Source: Syntrophomonas sp. DTU019 (lineage in GTDB: Bacteria; Bacillota; Syntrophomonadia; Syntrophomonadales; Syntrophomonadaceae). Taken from it: a DNA stretch of 64,000 nucleotides. Positions 34,697-43,035 of this stretch are shown in pieces. The notes beneath the pieces are model-generated. The model was not told where the DNA came from and ran no database searches. It saw nothing but the letters and a program-made list of their open reading frames with translations. Position 1 is the stretch's first letter. Every line of letters begins with the position of its first letter. Both the position numbers and the translations under genes were made by a program. The stretch lies in assembly GCA_913757435.1 (NCBI GenBank), contig CAJYDM010000002.1:124001-188000 (forward strand), given 5' to 3'.

Positions 34697-34730
34697 TGTT
34701 CACCTTATGTTCACTTTGCTTGGCTATACT
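34697..34730 (+). promoter_or_regulatory. Response-regulator box and promoter of the LTxxQ/DUF2680-like gene
   Basis: TGTTCAC (34697-34703), four bases, TGTTCAC (34708-34714), ten bases, TATACT (34725-34730); no good -35 is present. Same architecture as the minus-strand site, in mirror image. Confidence 0.72.
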
Positions 34731-34781
34731 ACAAGTGATCAAATCACAATTTGATTAATTTATTGAGAAAGGAAGGATGGA

Positions 34782-35606
34782 ATGGCAGAAAGCAAACGGT
34801 GGAACCGCTATCTGGCAGTTGCTCTGGTCTGCGCTTTCCTGTTGGCCTGTGCTGGATTCGCCATGGCGGCTAGCAGCGACTCGGCTGCCGCCAATCCCGC
34901 TTCTGCGCCGCTAAAGGCTTTTTGCGGTAAGATGATGGGCAAGGCTGATCCGGCTGAGCGCAACGCAGAGCTGCAAACCGTGGTTGACAAACTGGTGGCC
35001 GACAACGTCCTCACTCAGGAGCAGGCCGACAGATTGGTCTCCTATCTTAAAACCCAGGCTGAACAGCGTATCGCCCAAAGGGAGGAGATGAGAAAGCTCA
35101 CCCCGGAACAGCGCCAAGCCCAGCGTGAAAAGCAACTGAGCAAGCAGGGTTTCCTGAACCAGGCGGTAGCCGACCAGGTAATTACCGAGGATCAGGCTCA
35201 GGCCATCCAGGATGCTCTGAGGTCACAGCATCAAGCCAGCCGGGACACCGCGCTGCAGAATCGGCTCTCAGAACTGGTCAGCAAAGGAACCATAAATCAA
35301 TCCCAGGCTGATGCGGTTAAGAGTGCTTTGGATGCTCAATGGCAACAGCGCCAGGCGGAGATGGATAAGTTCCGCAACCTGACACCTGCAGAGCGCCAAA
35401 CTTATATGCAGCAGAACCGCTCCCAGAGGCAGGCACCCTTAGAGGCACTGGTGAAGAACGGAACCCTGACCCAGGAACAGGCCGACCAGATCTGCCCAAG
35501 GCCAACGCAAGGCCAGGGGCAGGGCAAGAACCTTAAAGCCAAAGGAATGGGGCGGGGATGCCAAGGCTGCCCAATGAATGGGCAATCCACTGCAGCCGAC
35601 GCTTAA
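34782..35606 (+). CDS. Exported DUF2680/LTxxQ repeat protein
   Basis: A 274-residue secreted protein. A signal peptide (WNRYLAVALVCAFLLACAGF then AMA) is followed by Gln-rich helical repeats: a TQEQAD-type unit (VLTQEQADRLVSYL, VITEDQAQAIQDAL, TINQSQADAVKSAL, TLTQEQADQI) recurs four times, as in DUF2680 proteins, and LTPEQRQAQ and LTPAERQTY resemble the LTxxQ motif of CpxP/Spy chaperones. The C-terminus has CQGCPMNG. Regulation by the divergent two-component system is likely. AGGAAGG precedes ATG 34782. Confidence 0.8.
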   Translation: MAESKRWNRYLAVALVCAFLLACAGFAMAASSDSAAANPASAPLKAFCGKMMGKADPAERNAELQTVVDKLVADNVLTQEQADRLVSYLKTQAEQRIAQREEMRKLTPEQRQAQREKQLSKQGFLNQAVADQVITEDQAQAIQDALRSQHQASRDTALQNRLSELVSKGTINQSQADAVKSALDAQWQQRQAEMDKFRNLTPAERQTYMQQNRSQRQAPLEALVKNGTLTQEQADQICPRPTQGQGQGKNLKAKGMGRGCQGCPMNGQSTAADA

Positions 35607-35650
35607 TCAACTCAGACAACGTCACAAAACCTATTCTAAATGTTCTCCTC

Positions 35651-35690
35651 AAAGGACTGCGCCAGCCTCGGCTGGCGCAGTCCTTTAACA
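35651..35690 (+). terminator. Terminator of the DUF2680-like gene
   Basis: AAAGGACTGCGCCAGCC and GGCTGGCGCAGTCCTTT form a 17-bp perfect stem around a two-base loop at 35651-35686. The T-tract is short but the stem is very strong and nearly symmetrical, so it may act in both directions. Confidence 0.88.
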
Positions 35691-35715
35691 TTTCATTCAA
35701 CCCTGAATCAAGAAA

Positions 35716-35746
35716 CGACACACGGGGACGTTTTCATTGTGTCATT
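35716..35746. repeat. REP-like element (ACACGGGGACG type), forward copy
   Basis: ACACGGGGACGTTTTCATTG then TGTCATT; the same unit occurs inverted at 35854-35899 and at 23045-23083. Confidence 0.6.
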
Positions 35747-35853
35747 CAGTTTTGTATCAAGCCTTAACCGGACCGGTATCCGCCCTTAAACCCGTGCAGA
35801 TAGCCATTTAGCCACTTACCCGGCAGCCATATTCAGTAATTCGTTCATGAATC

Positions 35854-35899
35854 AAAAAATGACACAACTTAAATGTCCCCGCGTGTCCCCGTATCATTT
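35854..35899. repeat. REP-like element, inverted copy, at a stop codon
   Basis: AAAAAATGACACAACTTAAA then GTCCCCG...GTATCATT. Inverted relative to 35716-35746, forming a doublet about 110 bases apart; its right end overlaps the stop codon of the small HTH gene (35894-35896). Confidence 0.6.
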
Positions 35900-36073
35900 G
35901 CTGGGTTGGTAAAAGCAACGCTGGGGAGATTCGATTTTGCCGGTGTCTTTCAGTTTTTTGATGAGTTTGTCGACTTCCTTTTTTTCCAGCCCGGTGGCCT
36001 CCTGAACCGCTTTGGAATTCAGTGGTTTGTCGGCCTTCTCAAAGGCCTGCATGATTTTTTCCAGGTTGTCCAT
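35894..36073 (-). CDS. Small winged-helix-like protein
   Basis: A 59-residue protein, MDNLEKIMQAFEKADKPLNS then KAVQEATGLEKKEVDKLIKK, reading as a compact helix-turn-helix with a C-terminal wing. I chose ATG 36071-36073 for the AAAGGAGAG ribosome site; upstream in-frame codons lack one. Similar short proteins occur in anaerobes as stand-alone winged helices; target unknown. Confidence 0.75.
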   Translation of the reverse strand: MDNLEKIMQAFEKADKPLNSKAVQEATGLEKKEVDKLIKKLKDTGKIESPQRCFYQPSK

Positions 36074-36296
36074 ATCAATAACTCTCCTTTCAATTGTGTG
36101 CTGCATCATGAACTGTAAACCGATCCTACAGCTAAACATGTTATGGAGTAATGTGGTCTTTATTGCTACCAACTCGTACAAGGTTTCCTAAGGTTTATGA
36201 TGCATATAAGCGGCTGTTATTATCCAGTTTGGAGTGGGTGGTAGAGTCCACTCAGCTCCCCTAGCCTGCCGCAGTTTTAATGTTATCCATACCAAA

Positions 36297-36336
36297 GGGG
36301 ACGGCATCAAGGCTGCAGCGCGCCAAGACCGTCCCC
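36297..36336. repeat. REP-like inverted repeat GGGGACGG/CCGTCCCC
   Basis: GGGGACGG (36297-36304) and CCGTCCCC (36329-36336) are perfect 8-bp arms around 24 bases, 27 bases from the MORN gene stop. Confidence 0.65.
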
Positions 36337-36362
36337 GGATCAGCCATTATTTAATTACTATA

Positions 36363-36683
36363 CTAGGGCATCATCCAACTATACTTATAATTAATAGGTT
36401 TACTATGTTTCCATTCGCCTTCGTAGATTAAAAAGCCGTCATCCGTATAAGCCTTGCCCATGCCATGTCGCACTCCATTTTTCCATTCCCCGTCATAGCG
36501 GAGGTTTCCATCGGGATAATACTCCTTGCCGTACCCGCTGCGCAGGCCGTCTTGCCATTCGCCTTCATACCTGCCACCGTTGCGATAATAGGCTATCCCC
36601 TGCCCGTGTGGCTTACCGTCCTTGAGTTCTCCTTCATAGTTCGCACCCATCTCCGGTTTCAGAACGATACGTGCATTTCCCAT
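36363..36683 (-). CDS. MORN-repeat protein
   Basis: A 106-residue protein made of about four MORN repeats (YEGELKDGKPHGQGIAYY, YEGEWQDGLRSGYGKEYY, YDGEWKNGVRHGMGKAY, YEGEWKHSKP). No signal peptide. MORN repeats form a beta-sheet platform for lipid or protein binding. GGAGGG precedes ATG 36683. Neighbouring propeller gene is also repeat-built. Confidence 0.9.
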   Translation of the reverse strand: MGNARIVLKPEMGANYEGELKDGKPHGQGIAYYRNGGRYEGEWQDGLRSGYGKEYYPDGNLRYDGEWKNGVRHGMGKAYTDDGFLIYEGEWKHSKPINYKYSWMMP

Positions 36684-36756
36684 AGACTATCCCTCCTCTC
36701 TGCTTAATTCTATTATATTCCATAAACGTCTGTTATCACCACGAATATTTCGGATT

Positions 36757-38184
36757 TCAGTAAACTTGCACTTCTTCTTGTACCAGACGGAATTCTCCGT
36801 TGGGCATCAGGGTCAGGTATTGAATGTGCTGCGGGGACAAGAATTGAATACCCCGGGTCTGCGTGGTATAGAGAAGGTTGTAATCCTGGCCTTCATCGCC
36901 ATCGAAAACCACGAACTGCCGCTCCCCGGTCTGGGCGGTGTAAACCAGATGCTGCGAATCTGGGCTGAAGGCCAAACTATCACCCACCACTGCATCATAG
37001 GAAACACCCTCTACCCCGTCTCGGACCACAAAGGCCTGCCCTTCATGATGCACTGCATATGCCCAGTGAAGTCCGTCAGGGCTGAATACCAGACCTCCTT
37101 CTAGAAATGTATTAAAGGGCGGGCCGACGGCGCCATCTATGACTGCCCGCCAGTGCTTATTTTCTCTAACTATATATGCCAGTCGATTGCCTTGCGGGCT
37201 GAACAAGAGGGTGCCCCGACCGATTCCGTCAAACAGCGGCCCCTCATCACCGTTGCACACCACCATCACTTGATTGTTCTTCATGGCGGCGTAGGCCAAA
37301 AGGCTGCTATCAGGACTGTAGACCAGGCTGTCACCACCCACTGCGTCATAGTGCCTGCCCTCGATGCCATCGGCTACGACCAGCTGTTTGCTGTTCCTGG
37401 AGGTGGCAAATTTACCGTCTATGGTCACCGGTTGGCTGCCAATCAAGGCGGCGTAGGCCAGATGACGGCTGTCAGGGCTGAAAACGAGCGATTCCGCCCC
37501 TATTGCACTGTAAGGTTCACCTTCGTCCTGACCGCAAACCACCAGCCAGCGATAGTCCTTTCTGGCGGCATAGGCCAGACGCTGGCTGTCCGGGCTGTAT
37601 TTCAGGGATCCCACCGCTATACCCTGGTAAGGGGAATGCTCCTGGCCATCTTCCACTACCAACCAGGAGCCGTCTTTGCAGGCAGCATAAGCATGGTGCT
37701 GGCCATCCGGTGAAAATTGCAGGCTATCGCTCAGTATGCCTTTGTATTTCCTCCTGCTGCGGCCATCGATCACGGCCAACTGCTGACCTTCGCTCTGCAC
37801 CGCATAGGCCAGCCGCTTGCTGTCGGCAGTAAAAACCAGACTATCGGTAAGGATGCCCGCATAGCCTTTCTTGGCTTTCCCGTCCAGAACTACCATCTGC
37901 TGCCCGTTCCTGCTGCCCACGTAAGCCAGACGCTGGCTGTCCGGGCTGAAGACCAGACTGCCTTTAATGATCTCATCATACTCGGGTTGGGGGCGGCCAT
38001 CCCAGACCACCATCTGGGAGCGCTCCAGTTGGGCTATATAAGCTATATGAAGCAGATCCGGACTAATCACCAAAAAATCCTGTATCTTTTCAGCGCCCAC
38101 CGCTGACAGGGGATGATCTAGGCTGCATATTCGGGTTTCCTGAATACTTCTCACCGCGCAGGTTCTTTTAGCCAGAGCAATCAT
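36757..38184 (-). CDS. PD40/WD40-like beta-propeller protein
   Basis: A 475-residue protein built of about ten near-identical units of roughly 40 residues, each with LVFSPDSQRLAYV-type and VVxDGxxxxxYxGI-type strands (for example SLVFSPDSQRLAYVG, SLKYSPDSQRLAYAA, SLVYSPDSSLLAYAA). This is a TolB/PD40-like propeller. There is no signal peptide, so it is probably cytosolic. The close similarity of units implies recent internal duplication. Partner unknown. Start ATG 38184 behind GGAAAGGA. Confidence 0.87.
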   Translation of the reverse strand: MIALAKRTCAVRSIQETRICSLDHPLSAVGAEKIQDFLVISPDLLHIAYIAQLERSQMVVWDGRPQPEYDEIIKGSLVFSPDSQRLAYVGSRNGQQMVVLDGKAKKGYAGILTDSLVFTADSKRLAYAVQSEGQQLAVIDGRSRRKYKGILSDSLQFSPDGQHHAYAACKDGSWLVVEDGQEHSPYQGIAVGSLKYSPDSQRLAYAARKDYRWLVVCGQDEGEPYSAIGAESLVFSPDSRHLAYAALIGSQPVTIDGKFATSRNSKQLVVADGIEGRHYDAVGGDSLVYSPDSSLLAYAAMKNNQVMVVCNGDEGPLFDGIGRGTLLFSPQGNRLAYIVRENKHWRAVIDGAVGPPFNTFLEGGLVFSPDGLHWAYAVHHEGQAFVVRDGVEGVSYDAVVGDSLAFSPDSQHLVYTAQTGERQFVVFDGDEGQDYNLLYTTQTRGIQFLSPQHIQYLTLMPNGEFRLVQEEVQVY

Positions 38185-38366
38185 TCCTTTCCTGACCTGG
38201 GCAACCAGGCTGACCTGGGTAGCCGGTTGCTTTATTTTTCGCCGCCATACTGCGGAAATCCTACCCTATTCGATATTATGGCAGAATTAGATTAAAGCGC
38301 GGCGATAAATCTGTTATTCTATTTATAGTCTGGACACTGCAAAATAATGAAAGGGAGGGCTTGTTT

Positions 38367-38906
38367 ATGGAGTTGAAAGGGTCTAAAACCGAGCAAAACC
38401 TGTGGCAGGCATTTGCCGGCGAATCACAGGCACGCAACAAGTATGACTATTATGCCAGCCAGGCCAAAAAAGACGGTTATGAACAGATAGCAGAATATTT
38501 TACGGAATCGGCACTCAACGAGAAAGAGCATGCCAAACGATTCTTCAAGATACTGATGGGTGGTTCTATTCCCAAGACCGTGGAGAATTTGGTGGATGCG
38601 GCTGAAGGCGAGCATTACGAACACACCCAGATGTATCCTGAATTCGAGCGTATTGCGCGTGAAGAAGGGTTTGAGGACATCGCCGAGATCTTCAAGAGTA
38701 TTGCCGAGGTGGAAAAGCACCACGAAGCACGTTATCTTAAGCTGTACCAAAACATCAAGCAGGAGAGGGTATTCTCCCGCCCAACGGCCATCAAATGGAA
38801 ATGCCGCAACTGCGGATACATATTTGAAGGTCCGGCAGCCCCGCAGGTCTGCCCGGCCTGTGACCATCCCCAGGCTTATTACGAAGAATGGTGTGAGAAT
38901 TACTAG
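38367..38906 (+). CDS. Rubrerythrin
   Basis: A 179-residue peroxide-scavenging diiron protein. The ferritin-like part carries the Glu ligands in AFAGESQARNKY, LNEKEHAKRF and AEVEKHHEARY; the C-terminal rubredoxin domain has CRNCGYIFEG and CPACDHPQAY. Typical of anaerobes. ATG 38367 follows GGGAGGG by seven bases. Monocistronic, with its own terminator. Confidence 0.95.
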   Translation: MELKGSKTEQNLWQAFAGESQARNKYDYYASQAKKDGYEQIAEYFTESALNEKEHAKRFFKILMGGSIPKTVENLVDAAEGEHYEHTQMYPEFERIAREEGFEDIAEIFKSIAEVEKHHEARYLKLYQNIKQERVFSRPTAIKWKCRNCGYIFEGPAAPQVCPACDHPQAYYEEWCENY

Positions 38907-38917
38907 GAATAAAACCA

Positions 38918-38947
38918 CCGGCCGCCCCCTAGTGGGGCGGTTTTTTT
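38918..38947 (+). terminator. Terminator of rubrerythrin gene
   Basis: CCGCCCC (38922-38928), CTAGT loop and GGGGCGG followed by TTTTTTT. Confidence 0.9.
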
Positions 38948-39142
38948 ATGTTACAACCACCATGGTGATCATGGCTAGGTCCTTTTGGCTGCCAGGAGGC
39001 GTTTTGTAGCCGAGATTGGCACCTTCGCTATGATGGGCGGTTGATAGCTGAAGCAATTCCTATAGGCGGCCTTTTCCCTTGGGCACATTTCACCAAATTG
39101 CAGCCATGGGACCGGAAGGCTTCACAGGCATCTAAACAGCCA

Positions 39143-39171
39143 TTGAACATACATTTGTGGTAGAATATAAC
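39143..39171 (+). promoter_or_regulatory. Promoter of the MBL gene pair
   Basis: TTGAAC (39143-39148), 17 bases, TATAAC (39166-39171), about 30 bases before the start codon at 39200. Confidence 0.6.
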
Positions 39172-39199
39172 TCAAGTTTTTATTGGTGGTGTATATATT

Positions 39200-40117
39200 G
39201 TGCTGCACCAGCTGAGCAAAGACATCTGGATAGTCGCGCCTCCGGTCAAATCCCGCTATCCCTACTGCAACTGTTTGTATATAGATGGTGATGCCCCTAT
39301 ATTGATAGATACTGGGGCCGGCAGCGATGCTCTGGCAGAGATAAAGCCTGATAGTATCGGCCTGGTACTAATCACCCACAGCCACATTGATCACACCCAC
39401 AGCACGGTTTTGTTCAGCCAGGCTGATATCATGACTAGTGCTCTGGAAGAGTTTTATTATTACGACGAGCAACTCTTCCTGGTGCACAACGGCTTCAGAG
39501 CCTGGGAAAACATTCGCGATCTGGCAAATATAGTAGGTTTTAAGAGCAGCCATCAGCCGCCTTTTCAGGATGTCCCCATCATGGACCGCTTCCGGCATCA
39601 ACCCTTAAAGGGAACTTTCAAAGATTTGCAGCAGTTTCAATGCGGCCCCCACATATTGACAGCCTTGCACCTTCCCGGTCATACTGCCGGTCATTTCGGC
39701 TTCTATATCGAGAAACTGGGCCTGCTGATGAGTGGAGACATCGACCTGATGGCAAACGGACCCTGGATGGGCAGCGACAACGCCGATATAGACGAATTGA
39801 TCTGCTCTGTGGAACGCATCAAAGAAGTCGACCCCGGGGTGATCGTACCCTCACACCGACGTGTGCAGCGAGACGACCTCAGGAAGCAGCTGGATGCTTT
39901 CTTAGGTGCGGTCCTGGAGCGCCAGGACCGCCTATTGCAGGTGCTGCAAGTACCGCACTCCCTGGATCAACTACTGCCGCTGTTTCCGCTCTTTCCCGAG
40001 ATCCGTCCCGAGTACGTAAACGATTGGATACTAACTACGCTGCGCCATCATATTGAATTCGGGTTGCGCCACAGACAGCTGGCCGAGGTGAGTCCAGGGA
40101 TTTATGAAAGGGTATGA
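39200..40117 (+). CDS. Metallo-beta-lactamase fold hydrolase
   Basis: A 305-residue MBL protein. Ligands: THSHIDHTH, HLPGHTAGHFGFY and MSGDIDLMANGPWMG, then VPSHRR. The N-terminus (RYPYCNCLYIDGDAP) and C-terminal helical region match the paralogues at 40168 and 7354. Start is GTG 39200. It is followed after 50 bases by a second copy, which suggests tandem duplication. Substrate unknown. Confidence 0.85.
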   Translation: MLHQLSKDIWIVAPPVKSRYPYCNCLYIDGDAPILIDTGAGSDALAEIKPDSIGLVLITHSHIDHTHSTVLFSQADIMTSALEEFYYYDEQLFLVHNGFRAWENIRDLANIVGFKSSHQPPFQDVPIMDRFRHQPLKGTFKDLQQFQCGPHILTALHLPGHTAGHFGFYIEKLGLLMSGDIDLMANGPWMGSDNADIDELICSVERIKEVDPGVIVPSHRRVQRDDLRKQLDAFLGAVLERQDRLLQVLQVPHSLDQLLPLFPLFPEIRPEYVNDWILTTLRHHIEFGLRHRQLAEVSPGIYERV

Positions 40118-40167
40118 TCTTCTAACCCCGTCTGTTTCACTAATATAGATTAAGGTGAGCTAAGATA

Positions 40168-41079
40168 ATGTTACAGAAATTAACTTCAAACTTATTCGTG
40201 GTGCGCCCTCCTGCCCAACCGCGCTTTCCTTATGGAAACTGCCTTTATATAGACGGCGAAGAACCCCTGATCGTTGATGCCGGGGCCGGCAAACGGGCCT
40301 TTTCTGAAATAAGAATGGAAGGGGTCAGCCGGTTATTATTGTCCCATTGTCATTTTGACCATATTCATAGTGCTGGCTTATTCCCTCACGCCTCTATATT
40401 GAGTAGCAAGCAGGAAGAAAACTGCTACCCCCAGGACAACTGGCTTAAAAGCAATGGCTACTGCAACTGGGATGAGATGCTAACGGTTTTCCATTCTTCC
40501 TTTAGTCAAAATGAGACACTATTCCCGGGGGATGTTTTCCTTAGGCATTTCCCGGTCTTCAATTTGGCTGGCACCTTCGTTGATGGACAGGTTTTTGACA
40601 GCGGGGCCATTAAACTGATGACTTTACATCTGCCCGGCCACACCGCAGGTCATTATGGGTTTTTTATTGAAGCTGAAGGAGTCCTGTTCAGCGGTGATAT
40701 CGACCTAGTCAAAACCGGTCCCTGGATGGGTGCTCCCACCTCGGATATTGACCAGCTGGAATATTCGGTGCAGCGCATCAAGGAGATAAACCCTCGTATG
40801 ATCGTGCCTTCACACCGTAGTAGGGTGCAGACCGACGACCTCCACCGGCAGTTGGATGCCTTTCTGGAGGTGGTCATACAGCGCCAGGAGCGAATTCTGG
40901 ATGTGCTCAAAATCCCCCACACCATAGAGCAGTTGGCCGAATACCGTATGTTTTACTCCAATCCCCAAACCTACAAACAGAGGTACTGGGAGCGTATGAT
41001 CATGCAAACCCACATCACCTATTCTCTTCGCCATCACCTAATCAAAGAGGTCTCCCCCGGAATATACCAGCGCATCTGA
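40168..41079 (+). CDS. Metallo-beta-lactamase fold hydrolase, tandem paralogue
   Basis: A 303-residue MBL protein. Ligands: SHCHFDHIH, HLPGHTAGHYGFF, FSGDIDLVKTGPWMG and VPSHRSR. It shares the frame FPYGNCLYIDGEEPLIVDAG with its upstream neighbour. Translation start ATG 40168 lies behind AAGGTGAG. Likely transcribed with the preceding gene. Confidence 0.85.
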   Translation: MLQKLTSNLFVVRPPAQPRFPYGNCLYIDGEEPLIVDAGAGKRAFSEIRMEGVSRLLLSHCHFDHIHSAGLFPHASILSSKQEENCYPQDNWLKSNGYCNWDEMLTVFHSSFSQNETLFPGDVFLRHFPVFNLAGTFVDGQVFDSGAIKLMTLHLPGHTAGHYGFFIEAEGVLFSGDIDLVKTGPWMGAPTSDIDQLEYSVQRIKEINPRMIVPSHRSRVQTDDLHRQLDAFLEVVIQRQERILDVLKIPHTIEQLAEYRMFYSNPQTYKQRYWERMIMQTHITYSLRHHLIKEVSPGIYQRI

Positions 41080-41428
41080 CGCTGGCCAGATAGGCTAACA
41101 GCACCACTCAGGGTACCTATTGGGTATGGTAAACAACGAAAACTGAAAAAAAAGACAGAGAATAATTTCCCTGCCGAAATATGGAGTTAACTTGTAAGTA
41201 GCAACTTTAGATGATTATACCTATGTAGGGTGCCTTGGTGAAGAGGCTTGACACGAACGACCGCTTTTGGGGCATGAAAAACCGCTGGAAAGGCATGAAT
41301 GGCGATAGGATCAAACGGACGGGTTGGTAGAACGTTTACTTATAAACCAGAATACAGAACGATATGTGCATCTGACTTAAGCCTTTAGGCTGCGGCCGAG
41401 GACCAGAGGTTGCACGCCGACTGAGTCT
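41080..41428. other. 349-base intergenic region
   Basis: Between the second MBL gene and the convergent small membrane-protein gene. No gene, repeat or RNA element recognised. Confidence 0.4.
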
Positions 41429-41773
41429 TCAAAGCCAGTGATCAGTCAGTCTGAGAATTGCGGCAGCGATGATCAGCCAGGCGGCTATGCCGCTTAAAAG
41501 CGTCCAGCCGATGCTGATCCGTCCCAAGAGACAATAACAGGTGAGAAGAAATGCGGCCACCGCAAACAGTGCCAGGAGACTTAAGGTGACCGTCTGCCGC
41601 AGGACTGCGGCCGGCAGGGTTTGCGACAGGAAATAATACCCGACTACCGTCACCACTGGAAATAGAACGGCCAACCCGGCCAGATGTGGATTCTTGCCCT
41701 TGCCTATCCAGCTCACCGCCAGGACTAAAATTCCCCCACAAACGAATCGTAACAGGCCCTCCTGCCAGCTCAT
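41429..41773 (-). CDS. Small membrane protein (GlpM/DUF3147-like)
   Basis: A 114-residue protein with about four hydrophobic segments (FVCGGILVLAVSWIG, LAGLAVLFPVVTVVGYYFLS, TLSLLALFAVAAFLLTCYC, GIAAWLIIAAAIL), resembling the GlpM/DUF3147 group. Its ATG overlaps the stop of the upstream hydrolase gene by 4 bases (ATGA), so the two are coupled. Function unknown. Confidence 0.7.
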   Translation of the reverse strand: MSWQEGLLRFVCGGILVLAVSWIGKGKNPHLAGLAVLFPVVTVVGYYFLSQTLPAAVLRQTVTLSLLALFAVAAFLLTCYCLLGRISIGWTLLSGIAAWLIIAAAILRLTDHWL

Positions 41774-42564
41774 CGCGGTTCCCCCCGGACAGGTCCTGCT
41801 AGACTCCCAAAGTGGGTGTCCAGCCACTCCAGGGTTATGATTTCACGCTGCTTGACCCGGTCGGTGAAGCGATGGTCGGCCCCCTCCACCAGGTGCAGGG
41901 TGGTATCCGGACGGAGGGCTGCGATCTGCTGGGCATTATGCCAGGGCACGGTTTCATCCTCTTTGCCGTGCACCACCAGAAGTGGTTTTCCAGACATAGC
42001 GGCCAGATTGCGCACCATATCCTGGGCATGCAGGTCAATAAGCAGCTCAGGCTTCAGCTGGAAACTGCCCTCCGCGTCGCTTATACTGACTATTTCACCG
42101 GCCAAGAGGCGCTGATAGTCGTCTTTCAGCAAATCCCTGAAGCAGCCGGAAAGGTCAAATGGCGCCGACCACAGGATATAGCCGGCAACTCCCGCTATAT
42201 GAGGAGCTGCTGCTATCACCGTGCTGCCCCCGAAGCTGCGCCCCAGAAGAATCAGGGGGAGTTCAAAACGGCGCTCCATATAGGCACAGACCATCTTGAG
42301 GTCCGTTGCCTGCCGAGTAAGAGTCATATCGCAGAACTGCCCTGAACTCTCCCCGCTGCCGCGGAAATCGAAGGCTAAGACCATTAAACCCCGAGCGGTC
42401 AGCTCAGCCGCAAAAGAACCAACATGTCCGCTGTTTTCCTTGGCTCCGCGAAAGCCGTGGCACACCACCAAGCCGCCCCGGGGCGGGGACTCCGGGGCGA
42501 ACAATAGAGCGCTTACAGTTTGTTGCTCATCAATCGTAATTGAGATTTTTTCCACCGCTATCAC
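41770..42564 (-). CDS. Alpha/beta hydrolase
   Basis: A 264-residue serine hydrolase. Oxyanion region VVCHGFRGAKEN, nucleophile GRSFGGS, the acid in VHGKEDETVPW and the histidine in GADHRFTD are visible; AFDFRGSGESSGQF is the usual strand after the first turn. It resembles the COG1073/dienelactone-type esterase group. Start is GTG 42564. Downstream gene overlaps by 4 bases. Confidence 0.87.
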   Translation of the reverse strand: MIAVEKISITIDEQQTVSALLFAPESPPRGGLVVCHGFRGAKENSGHVGSFAAELTARGLMVLAFDFRGSGESSGQFCDMTLTRQATDLKMVCAYMERRFELPLILLGRSFGGSTVIAAAPHIAGVAGYILWSAPFDLSGCFRDLLKDDYQRLLAGEIVSISDAEGSFQLKPELLIDLHAQDMVRNLAAMSGKPLLVVHGKEDETVPWHNAQQIAALRPDTTLHLVEGADHRFTDRVKQREIITLEWLDTHFGSLAGPVRGEPR

Positions 42565-42568
42565 TCAC

Positions 42569-42751
42569 TTAAATAGGTTTCTTAGGCTTGTTCTTTTCCT
42601 CGGATTCATGCTGCACACGGTAATTGCATAGGTCGCAGATAAAAGTGGCCACCGGCTTCTCCTGTGCGGCCAGCTTTTTGAAGTCCTTGTGGGATTCATC
42701 CACTGTGTAGGTTTTGCTGCACAACAGACAACGAGCCGATACGGTATCCAT
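42569..42751 (-). CDS. YlaI-like zinc-ribbon protein (DUF2197)
   Basis: A 60-residue protein with two CxxC pairs (ARCLLCSKTY and FICDLCNYRV), the DUF2197/YlaI pattern, and a charged tail. Zinc binding is likely, role unknown. GGGGAGG precedes ATG 42751; the alpha/beta hydrolase start follows 5 bases after the stop, suggesting an operon. Confidence 0.8.
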   Translation of the reverse strand: MDTVSARCLLCSKTYTVDESHKDFKKLAAQEKPVATFICDLCNYRVQHESEEKNKPKKPI

Positions 42752-43035
42752 GCTTTGTCCTCCCCAAGCTAATTATTACTCTAATAGTAGCATCTTACGC
42801 CACAAATCGAAAGATAGTACCCGAGCCAGTCTGAGCTCTGCACAACTGTTTTTGCTGCTAAAACAGCGCATCGCAGCCATCTCTGATAACTGCCTGAGGC
42901 TGGAAAAGGCGCCCATTCGTCCCTGTAACCTGGCGGTTCTCAGTATGTGGGAGTACAGGATGAGTCCCCAATCACAAGAGGCTATCCCGTGAAAGGAGAG
43001 CCTCTTTGGCAGTATGCAACTATGCTTATAATGGT

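Noticed and set aside
41080-41428. Search for an RNA gene or small protein in the gap
   Set aside because: No tRNA, terminator pair or open frame with a ribosome site could be seen.
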